Assembly: GCA_964035545.1 (NCBI GenBank)
Contig: OZ037772.1
Location: 11,659,818-11,723,817 of the forward strand
Source: Bugula neritina
Lineage: Eukaryota > Bryozoa > Gymnolaemata > Cheilostomatida > Bugulidae
Length of the DNA stretch: 64,000 nucleotides
Reading direction: 5' to 3'
Positions 35,796 through 47,700 of the stretch are shown in pieces. Position 1 is the first letter of the stretch, and every line of letters starts with the position of its first letter. The translations under genes and the position numbers were made by a program. The notes beneath the pieces were generated by a model that was not told the DNA's origin, searched no databases, and was given only the letters and a program-made list of their open reading frames with translations.

Positions 35796-38700
35796 TCACT
35801 CTTGCAGCTGAAAATTGGGCACATTAGCATCCATTTCCTTTCTGAAACAAAAATTCTTAGTACAAACTGCAAACAGACTGGCAATCAACTCAAATACCTC
35901 CACGAACGATATCACAGACATTCCAATCCACAGTCCAAGATGGCCGCCAATATTTCCAACAAGGTCTTCAAGCTAAAATGCAATTTAAGGATTTTTCATT
36001 AGAAAGCAATCTTTATCTGAAAGCAAATTAAGCACTAATAGAACCATTAATATTATTTTTAAATCATATTAACTTGAAAGTTTTACAATATTGTGTTTCA
36101 GCTAATAATTACTGGCTATAAATATTTTATATTTCATTTATAATATTATTACTTAATTTTTGACATAACTGGACAATTAAATAACCAATCATATTTGTTT
36201 TATATGATGATTAATGAATGAAAACATTTAAGCTTTAATCATACTAAATAACATCTGTATAGTATGAATGCCATTATAGACTGCATTTATAAATTTGTTT
36301 AGAGAAAATGATGTTGAGCCATGTATAATTGAATAAGCCAGTAAAATTATTAGTGTAGCAGGCCTAAGTTATAGCAATAATTAGCTACAATAGTAAGCTA
36401 TAATAGTGCGCTGTTATAAGAGTAAGTTACAATTATAGTAAGTTATAATAGTATGAATTATAAGAGTAAGTCAACAGAATAAGTTACATTAGTAAGTTAC
36501 CATAGTAAGTTATAAGAGTAAGTTATAAGAGTAAGTTATAAGAGTAAGTTAAGTATGGTACTTACAGTCATGCTGGCTCTCTCCTTGTACAGATAGTAGT
36601 TCAGGTTGTCAAAATAAACTTCCACATTCACAAATTCTTCTTTGATGCTTTGCCTTTACAAATACATAGTAAATATAAAATATGTTGGTTAGTAATTTAG
36701 TGAAACATAAGCTAGGAGCCAAGATGTTAGAGTTAGTTTTTTAGTAAGGAAGATAACTATAGTAGTAGTTGAGTTTTAAACTACCTAAAAATTATACTCG
36801 TACAGCAAAAATATTATTTTTTGAGGAATATAAAATAATCCACGTATATATTCAACTACATGTAATGTTATGTAGGAAATAACTTTTATAATATTTAATA
36901 AGTATGTTTGTAACTTGTATAATATTTATATTTTAATCTAGAAGACTAAGAAGGCCTTCTATTTAAAAAAAAAAGAAAATTAAAATATTATAAAAAAATT
37001 AAGTTCTATAGTTGTGCTAACCTTGCAACTTATGTGCTTCACTATTGTGTTTTATTATATTATATTATATTACATTATAATAAATTATATTATATTATAT
37101 TATATTGTATTTTATTTTTATATTATATTGTACACTATATTATATTATATTACATTAATTATATTATATTATATACTATACTATATTATGTTATATTATA
37201 TTATACTATATTATATTATACTATACTATACTATATTATATTATACTATATTATATTATATTATACTATATTATATTATACTATATTATATTTTACTATA
37301 TTATATTATATTATACTATACTATATTATAATATATTATACTATATTATATTATACTATATATTATTTTATATTATTATAAACCTTCAGTTATAACTGAT
37401 CACAAATTGTTACACTCACTCACTATATTCTAGTAACCACGCAGTAATACAGATATACAGTCATAAGTTAAAAGACAACATGGGCAGAAATGCTATATCA
37501 TATTACATTATATTATATTATATTCCTCACCTTGTTTTATCATTCAGAATTTTGCTCAATGCTTTACCTCTGCTCTGTATTGACTGCTTCCAGTATGGCT
37601 AAAATATTACAAGTTATTACAGTTTAATATAACATTAAAAACATACAACTAGATGAAAAAAGTGAGGAATACATTATGAAAGCTTTGCAATGCTAAATCC
37701 AATTTGCACAGCCCTTCTTGCCAACATTATAGATAGATAATAGAAATCATCGTAAAGCAATCATACAATTACATTATATTATATCATCCATTTATATCCA
37801 TTTATTCAGAAAATTGAGTTAAATTTAAAATAAGTAATACAATCTGGTTTTCATAAATTTCAAATATTATTAGCAGCTATAGTAGGATGGCAATTTGTAC
37901 AGTGTGTCTTTCAACTTGAAAGTATACAATTTGCAAACCAGAGTTTGTACAAAACCAGATGTAATTTAAAATTGTGCAAGAGTCATCTACACAACAATAA
38001 AGATATATTCATTTGCATTAATTTCTATTGAAAAATATATACTTTTATGTGTTAAAGCTTCAACATTCATAGAATAACTAATAACCAAAGAAGCTGGTAA
38101 TATTACTTGATAGTATGAACAGCTAATGGCTGCCATACCTCGTAGTTATTGGATGGCCACTGGCTGGAGGTGGTGGTGTACAGATACTGAGACTCCCAGC
38201 ATGGAAGAGGGCAGGAGCAGTTCTTCTCATAGTCTATAGAAGACTCTACTTCTTCCACACAGTTATCTAAATTAAACATTTGTCATTGACTTCAGTGTAT
38301 ACTACCAGATAATGCGTATTGCTAATATATTCTATAGCTGATATTCTAACAAGTGCTAATCTATTTTTCTTTAACCGTTTGTTTTGAGATCAGTGCCTTA
38401 CTTCTTTGAATTTAGAAAAAATACTATGATGGGCATTTTATAGGCTGTTTAATACAAAAATATTCAAAATTTTATGTAGAATTTGTTGTCTCTGGTATAG
38501 TTTTGAACATTAGCCCTATAATGTTGTTTTGAGCTCAATGTCTATGAGGCACTTAAAGGATTGCTCTATCTTGTCTAATAAATGGCCATTTAGGTCAAAC
38601 ACACATAATATTGTGTTTTTCTAAGCATGCATTGACAAAAAGCATTTGACCAAAGGTAGAAAAAGTTAGTTGAAGTTGAGGGTGTAGATTGGTAACAGCC

Positions 38701-41700
38701 AAAACGCCGATTTTGAAATGAGCTGGGAACTGTGACGTAACAGCGCCAGCATTCCTGCTGGTCACGTGACTATACAAATGAATAACTATAGAAATATGAC
38801 TGTGAGATGTGATCTTTCAGCTCGTAATTTGTATATTTATAGAAGTGCAAATGTGAATTCTCTTAATCTATAGTTTTTTGACATTTTAAATAACATGTAT
38901 GTACACAGTTAGTTTAAGGTCACACTTTTCATTTTCTGGCTCTTTGCCAGGTGCTTTATGTTCTATATGAACAATGTTCCACTGATAGCTCGAACAGGTT
39001 GAATGTCACAGGAACAAAAAAAATATGAAAAGATAAAGAAACTTATGTTCTCCAATATACTTTTTTATTTTTTTCAAAAACCAATTCATGTTTAAGTTAT
39101 AGCTTGTTGAAAAACATAGTCCCCCTTCCACATTCTTTTCAATTTATACGCTCCTGACTTGTTATTGCGTCTCAATATGCCTTGTATTTGAGTGCTAGTT
39201 AGTCTCGCTTCACTAACTTTGCCTATACTTCACAAGTGCCAGTGCTGCTGGCTCAAAAGCTAAATGTTATAAACTGTCAGCTAAAACCCAATCTTGTATT
39301 CCTAGGTTGGTTAGCCTAAATAAAACAATAGTCAAATCATGATTTCATGTTTTAAAAATTTACTCTATTCTAACCTGCTGCCTAGCTATAGTTCTATTTT
39401 TGATGTATAATTACAAAATTTGTGATACATTTTTTTGGCAACCATGTGATTTATAAAATGCAGTAATGGTACTTATAATATTATATTATTATCATTATAA
39501 TATATTATATAGTATTATGTGTGTTTTTATTATACTGCATAATATCTATTTTATTATTGTTGTTGTGCAAACAAGTGCAATTAACCTAGTTTTCAAAATT
39601 TACCTCTAAATTATCAGAATATCAGTTTAGATATGTTCATGCTTTGTAAGGTAAACCTAAAAAAAGAGGCTGTATTCCCAAAGTAAAGGGTGTTGAACTA
39701 TGAACTATATTAGATTAGCCACTCTGCTACCAAGTGCATCAGTATAATATTATATGAATAGCTCTGATGCTTTGTCTCCGGTGGCTGGCTGCGATATGAT
39801 AACTTGGCCAACTTCCAAGAGTTTAAAATTGGCGCAATTATTCAAGAGGTTACATACTGCACAGAGCTAGCAGTGATAGCAACCTTGCTATTGGCTGTAC
39901 TTATTACAACTGCCAGCATATAAGCTGCATTGTAGAATGCCGTTGGGATAGGCTAGTAAAACCAAATTCTGCTCTCTAATATACCTTAGACACAATGCAG
40001 CAACATAATTGTTCGTTTCAAATTACATTGCCACCCTTACATGAGCTGTGGGCTTCATAAAGATTCATATGATTAGAGATTTATGCTATAGGCTAGCTAT
40101 GATGAAAATAACACACCATTGTCAAAGTTAACTTCAAGTATGTTGTTTTCCAGAAACTCAGTAATGTCCATTTATATCTCTCGCATACAAATACTTATGT
40201 AATAGCATACAGTTTAAGTTTTATTTTAGAGCACATCTGCAAACTCTACAATAAGAGCTTGCTTTACCAGTCTATTTCAGACCTGTTTTTGTATAGCTAG
40301 TAATACGCAAGCTACTTATTTTTAAACTTTTGGGCTATTTGTTCAAAACCATTAGCTTTGCTAGTAACCCGAGACTATTGCAACAGTTGACTGCTATCAA
40401 CATGAATTGACAGCCTAATAATTATAACCCATTTGCGCTCGAAATATTTATGTAATGATAGTTACTCATATGATGCGCGACTCTTTTACGATGACTGCGT
40501 GGTCCAGAGGTTAAAGGCGCCGGCGAGGAGTTGGTTGGTCATGGTTCAACCCTGTTTTGTTGCAATTTTTTTTATCAACTTATGCAAATCCTACGCATGT
40601 ATAATAAATATGGCTATAATTGTAAAGTTTTTTTTCAACTTTTGTTCAACAGTAAGACAACATAGCCTACATGCATAATAGTTAGATACTGAACACTGGA
40701 CTAAACCTTAAATTGATCTTATAGAATACAATGTACTTAAAATAATCATATGCGAATTAGAGAAACTGAAAGTACACCTGCTGACAAGACTGCAAAGTGA
40801 AGTGATTTAGCTGAAATTAACTCTGCCAAACAAACAAAGAATTATGTTGTGCTGAGGCATTTTCAATATATTATTGTAACATAGTGAGATGATTCAGCTA
40901 AGCGCTAATGTAAAACAGGGAACATTATATTGGCAGAAATCCAATAGATTGCCAATTTGTGCGAGAGGGTACTATATGTTATTGTGATAGCGCAGAGCGG
41001 CAAACGTACTAGGAATGTTATAATTAGTCACAGGAGCGTAGCTAGAACCACCATATGAAGAATTTAGAAAATTGCAGTGAAACTTGCAAAATGGTGTATG
41101 TTTTTACCAAATTGTGAAGAGCATAAACAGAATTTCAAAAAACAAAGAAAGTATATTAGAGAAAACATATCAAGGAATGTCAAGTTTAACTTTTAGACTT
41201 TATAAAATGAATCCCCTGTGCTACAGCAGTGGAACATGGAGGGTGTAAAATTTTACTTATTATGCAACAACTTTCTCAGAAAATTTTTTATTGAAAAATT
41301 AAAAAAGTATATGAAAGAGGAATGCAAGAGCTATCTTTTCATGTAAAATTTGTTAATGTGAGACAAAAACTGTTCGAGCTATCCCCTGGAAACCGTTTAT
41401 ATATAACATAAAGCAGTGCTTGAATCTGGAAAGTAATGACCTTAAACTAACTGTGTAATAACATTAGGCTATATTTTGCTTGTAACCATTAGAAAAAAGC
41501 ATTGCAAAAGCATGCATTCTTTAGGATGAATGCCTGCGATCGATCTAAACTAGGTCAGATTGTGCAATATTACTGGCGCACCAAAGCTGACCTATATAGC
41601 GCACTGTAACTGCTTGAGCGTTATTGGTTGATGTTGCGCTCAGCAACCTTGAATACTAGCGTTATAGTTAGCACGTGCAGCATAGTTACTGGCGTTCACA

Positions 41701-44700
41701 CGTCACGTATTAGGCTATTCTTTTTCATGGCTGAAAATTTTACCTCCCTCAAAATTGGAATTTTGAAAAGCTGTTTTCTAGGCATATATCCCTTTGCAAA
41801 GTCACAATTGTTTGCATACACATTAGATTATAGTTCATAATTATAATGTGATTGTAATAAACTAAGATAGAGCAATCCTTTAAGGCACCTAAATACATTC
41901 TAGTATAGAAAAAAATTGCCGATATTCTATTAGAATTGTAAAAAATATCATTATATCACAGTTAAACAATATGCCCAGCAATCTCAATTACAGACCATAT
42001 CTGGGTGTGGGCCTACTACACTAATCAATTAGTACAAGACTTACAGTTCTCAATTGGACATGTCCTGATACGAGCTGGTACTCTGTACAGAGGATTAGCA
42101 CAGCCACACGTCTCAATAGTCAACAGTTGGACACATGTCTTATAGCATCCCTACACATAATAGAAACACTTCTAAACTCTCATGCGTTTAACTTGAAACT
42201 TTTAAATTTGCAGAGGAATTGTGCTTATGTAAGAAATAGTGACATTTAACATACATCAGCATGTCTACTGGCAAATATATCTTGCATGTTTCAAATTCTC
42301 TGCTTATATAGCCTTTTATAGCAGTTACTGCTAATAGTTGCTTTGATGTAACAACTTTTTAAGTTATGCAATAATATCTTAAGTGGCATTTACTTTAAAC
42401 CCCAAAACTTGAAAGTTAACTTCTACTTTCTTCTAGCACTGGTTGTCAGTTAACCGCTACATATAATATAAGCACTAGTCAGTACCTGCTATAGCACTAG
42501 TCAGTACCTGCTATAACACTACTCAGGACCTGCTATAACACTACTCAGTACCTTCTAGCACTGGTCAGTACCTGCTGTAGCACTACTCAGTACCGGCTAT
42601 AGCACTAGTCAGTACCTGCTGGCTATAGTTTCCAGGATAATAGTCGTGTAAACTGTCATCTAGTGGTCTTTCATTTATTTTGGTACAGTTGCTGTAGTTT
42701 TCTCCCTCTAACCTTTCCATCACCAACTAAATCACACAGTATCAGCTGATTCAATACTGGATGAACTATGGACATGAACTATCTGACGACAGGGGTTAGG
42801 TTATCTGGAGATGTAATCAAGGAGGTGCAGGAGGGGGTGTGGGGGAGAGTAGCAGAAGGGGTGTGTAGCGTGAGGGTGTGCAATGGAGAAGGTGTAAGAG
42901 AGGGTGTGGGGAAGAGTAGCAGAAGGGGTGTGTAGTGTGAGGGTGTGCAATAGAGGAGCTGTAGGAGGGGGTGTGGGGGAGAGTAGCAGAAGGGGTGTGT
43001 AGTATAAGAAGTTTATAGAAAAGGAGGATGTATAATAAGGAAGAATAGACTCACATATCTCAAAGCGATGGAGGTTTTCAAGCCAGGAGCCAAATTAAAC
43101 CCTTTCTCTGATATCTGTGGAACTTCTCCTTGTTTGTGAATCAGCAACTTCACTCCAGCCTGTGGACTTAGTACAGGAATGTAGTTGGGCTGGTTTATGA
43201 ACAGCGTCATAGACAATCCTAAAACAGAGTTAAGAACTAGGTACAAGCTGGAATTAAGTAGCATGCTCCTTTGTATAATGTTTTGATGAAAGGATGAGTT
43301 ATATAGTATCTTAAAGTTTGCTTGTAAAGCAATAAATCAAACCGTCTTAGCCTCATTACTAAACATTCAAGTCTTAGCTTATGTTTTTAGAGAGAACTCT
43401 TAGTCTCAGAGTCACCCAGCTAAACCTTTAGTCTCGTAACCCACCAAAAGCCGCTCCAGGGCTGTTAGTCTTAGAGTAAGTTCCTGACAGGCCACTGTTG
43501 AACGTGTAGCAGTTCCCGTACCTCCGATCATAAAACTGGTAAAAGTCTCTGCAACAAGATTGTGATTTAAAATTAAAAAAAGTTTTGCACTGCAGAGAAA
43601 GATATGCACATGAGACTCTAATTAATACAAATTTAAAATGCCAAAAATACTGCTTGACATGAAAACAGTTGCAAGTTATTTTTCAAAAATTGAATTCAAA
43701 AACACTTAAACTAGTATTTTAGCTGCAAATTCTGCTATGTCAGGTTAGATTAACGTGACGGTCTAGGATGACCCCCAAACTATACTGGTTACTCAAACCC
43801 TACAAAGACTGTTAGTTACACTATGAACTGCTTTTACTCATGTCTGCTACTGTGATATGCTAATTATAAACCAAGTTTTCACAATGACTGGAGGCCACAG
43901 AAATGTACAGCCTTTAAAAGCTTCCACTTTAGAGTATCACAAGAAGTTTACATTGCAAACTGATGTGGGTTTTATTTTGCATTTAAACCGTGTTATTAAA
44001 AAAACCATCCCCTGAGGAATAATGAATGTTTTCTAGACTGTCTACTCACTGTGGACCACAAGTTTGCCCTTGAAATGTACATTCTTGCAGCATCTCTTCT
44101 ACAGTGTGTCCATAACCTACAGGTAGAGATGGATATTACCTACAGGTAGAGGTGGATATAACCTACAGGTAGAGGTGGATATAACCTACAGGTAGAGGTG
44201 GATATTACCTACAGGTAGAGGTGGATATTACCTACAGGTTGAGGTGGATATCACCTACAGCAGGTAGATGAATGTAACCTACAGGTAGGTGAATAGAGTC
44301 TACAAGTAGGTGAATATGGCCTACAGGTAGATAATTATAACATGCAGGTACATAGATGTAACCCACAGGTAGATGAATATATCTGCAACAAATAGCTTTT
44401 CAATGAACTAAGAAGGAATAGTATGATCTTCATAATAGATTATAGCATACACCTGTCTTACTGCAATATGGTTATATAATGTTATATCAATAGCGCCATT
44501 GCTAGGTGTAACATGATGAAAACATGAATGCTGCTTAATTTAATAAAATTAATTAAAACATAAAGCTACAAGTCTCCAAAAAGACAGTTGCACAGCTATG
44601 CTCATGAATAATAGCTACCTACTTTTCTTTATGCTTATTCTACGGTCATTGGGGTTAAAGCATTTGCCTAGTAAACACAAGGTCATGGGTTCGAGCCCTG

Positions 44701-47700
44701 ACAAAGGCCATTGGTGATGTTAGAAAGAGCATTCAGTCATAATTGCTCCTGCGCCTCATCTAAATAAGTCCTTAGCCCGTTTTAGCAAAAACTCTTTACA
44801 TTAGGAGTTTTCTCACAGGGATAGCGACTATAACCTTGTGCGAGCTTTTACGGTCATTGTGTTATGTATATATTATATTATGCTTTAACAATTTTGTTTT
44901 CAATACTACTTTGTTTTAATTGGCTAATAAAATTTCAGTGCTCCTTTTAGTAATTGAAAGTAGGAATAAAGAATGACAGAGAGTTTGTGACGGAATGACA
45001 TGTGTTATGCTACTGTAATAAATACCTTTATATATTAACTACTTCATATGATTAAAATACTTTCTCATTTCTATTAACTTATACTTGCTTAATTTAAAGT
45101 ATGCAATTGGCTAATATATTATATATACATAGTCACCTTCTATAAATCAATTCATACATGTCTACCAACATTACATATATGCAGTAAACAATAAATTTCA
45201 ACAACACAAGTTTTTTCAGTTCCGTTAAAACTTTCTGTTTGAAGCAAAGTTGAAACTTTGCTGAGAACATTAATGTTACATTCCACCTATAGAGCATTAT
45301 GGCTTTCCAAATTCCCCAACTTGTTACTTTTAAACATTGTATACATTGATTTAGAATTGCATTAAAACATATTAAATATTTCAATTTGTTAATAAGTTAT
45401 ATTCACTCACTTTTGAGAGCTTCATCGGAAATCTCGCTGGTAAGGAAGTACGACATGTTTAATAGAATCTTCTTATCGGAAGTTGTCTGCCCCACATTGC
45501 TAAACCACTTCATGTTGGCAGAAGCAGTTTCATTTGGAGAATCATAAATTTGCTTCTGAAATGATTTAGAACAATTGTCTGTACATTAGAATGAATTCTA
45601 GTCAAGCATAGTTGACACAAAACATGTGTAATTGCTAAACTGTTCAATATAAAACAGGTTGTAATGTGTATGACATTGCGTTTTGCAGTCATGTAAACTA
45701 TAATTCTATACTATAATTATGCTGTTTTCCTTCACGTCATAAATAGCCTGTGTGGTTTTCCTTAACTACTGCTATGCTATGTATTACTACAAAAATAATA
45801 ACAGCTAGTGGAAGTTCTTTTAGATCTGTCAAGCTACAAAGATCTCAAGACAACTCGGGTAGTGTGCCGTATGTACCAAGTCGTCGAATATAGCCTGTTC
45901 TCTTTCTGGAACCTTCTCTACAGACCGTCTTCTCCGAGAAGAACTTGGAGTCTGGGTGGTGGAAGCATCCATGGCAGTACTAGTTTCCCAGAACGGAATA
46001 TCCAGTGGTGTCACAGTAGGATTTGTAGCTGCAACCAGCGAGAAATATTTAACTGTATGCAAACAAATCAAACAAAATAAACACAATGGCGAATTTAGTT
46101 AAAAGTCTTTCATCACCTGACAGCCTAGTCCCTCTCAACAATTGTTTTTTGACAAAATTATAAAAACCTTGAAAATGGCTGATTATTATGAAATTTGTTA
46201 CAATACTCAACAATATAAGAAAGCAGAATATATAGGAAAACACAATTACTCTACAGTGTGTCATTCGAGTATCATTTTATTATATGGTTCATTTAAACGA
46301 AATCTTTGCTGGCTTATAATAATATATAGAAAATTTATATTTTGGTATACACATCAATGTGCAAAATAAAAGAACATTTTCCTATATCTTCTCAAAGTTC
46401 AGTAGCCATAGTGTACAGCTGAAGTATTTTTGTTGGTATTGAAACTTGATGCATATTATGGTAATGATATTTTCGCAAACACATTTTCTAAGAATAATTT
46501 GTTATATTGTATTTGTTTTAAAAAATTAGATTTGTATTTCAAATTAAAAGAAATCAATTATACTTGAATAGCTATTGGTTAGCGACTGCACTCACCAAAG
46601 TAACTTTCAAAATTATTTTGACCCCCATAAAGGTCATATCTTTCTTGTAGCGTAAAGTCTTTGACTATTTCCTGGAAATCTTTGGGAAGTTTGTCATTTC
46701 TAAACTGATTCAAGTTGCAGAAGGATACAGCTGGGAAGTTCAGAGCACTAAATTTAATCTGCAAATTATTTTCAAATATTTAATTTACAATATGCAATAT
46801 GCAACATGCAATATCATACAGTATGCAATACACAATATGCAATACACAATATGCAACACACAATATGCAATAAGCAATATGCAATGCACAATATGCAACA
46901 TGCAATATGCAATGCACAATATGCAATATGCAATGTGCAATGTGCAATATACCATGCGTGTGTGCGTGTGTGCGTGTGTGCGTGTGTGCGTGTGTGCGTG
47001 TGTGCGTGTCTGTGTGTCTGTGTGTCTGTGTGTGTGTGCGTGCGCGTGTGCGTGTGTGTCTGTGTGTCTGTGTGTGTGTGCGTGTGTGTCTGTGTGTCTG
47101 TGTGTGTGTGCGTGTGTTGTGTGTGTAATAACTCTGAGACTCACCTGCACATCAGTGGTAGAATCATACCTCAAGTAGGATACTATCAACTTATAACCAA
47201 AGTATCCAAACACCCCAATCCCGGTGAGAAATAGCAACACCCAGAAAATCTTTGCCAACACGTACTTATGTCCCACAATCTGTAAGTAAAACAGTATAAT
47301 ACTGTATTACAGACAGCATTACTGGGCATTACAGTATAGTAATACTATATGTATTATAACAAATAATGTGAATGCGAATGTGTATTGAAAAAAGTATTAC
47401 TCTATTAAAGTAATAGAGTATTACATTCTTAGCACAGCAGAGGGTTGACGAAGTAGAAAAAGTATTGACTGCCTATTAAAAACTTATTTATTAAAAGTCA
47501 ATGTAGAAGCAGTTTCTTTAGACATGAATAGAATATTGAGGTAGACACAGACAGTAATGTAGTTATTGCAAAGATTCTGTGATCTAGATAAAAATATGGC
47601 ACAAAAAGGATGTTATTTAAAAAAACTTTAATAACCTTCCACCAAAAACTATAAAAAAATAGGAAAAAAAAATTTTTCAAAGTTCAATTATGGAAGAAAA

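Noticed and set aside
37014..37381. Tyr/Ile/Leu open frames over 100 codons
   Set aside because: Translation of a TATAT/TATAC satellite.
46785..47276. Cys/Val-rich and His/Thr-rich open frames on both strands
   Set aside because: They run through the heptamer and (GT)n arrays. The real coding part is the 45-codon exon 47279-47145 on the minus strand.
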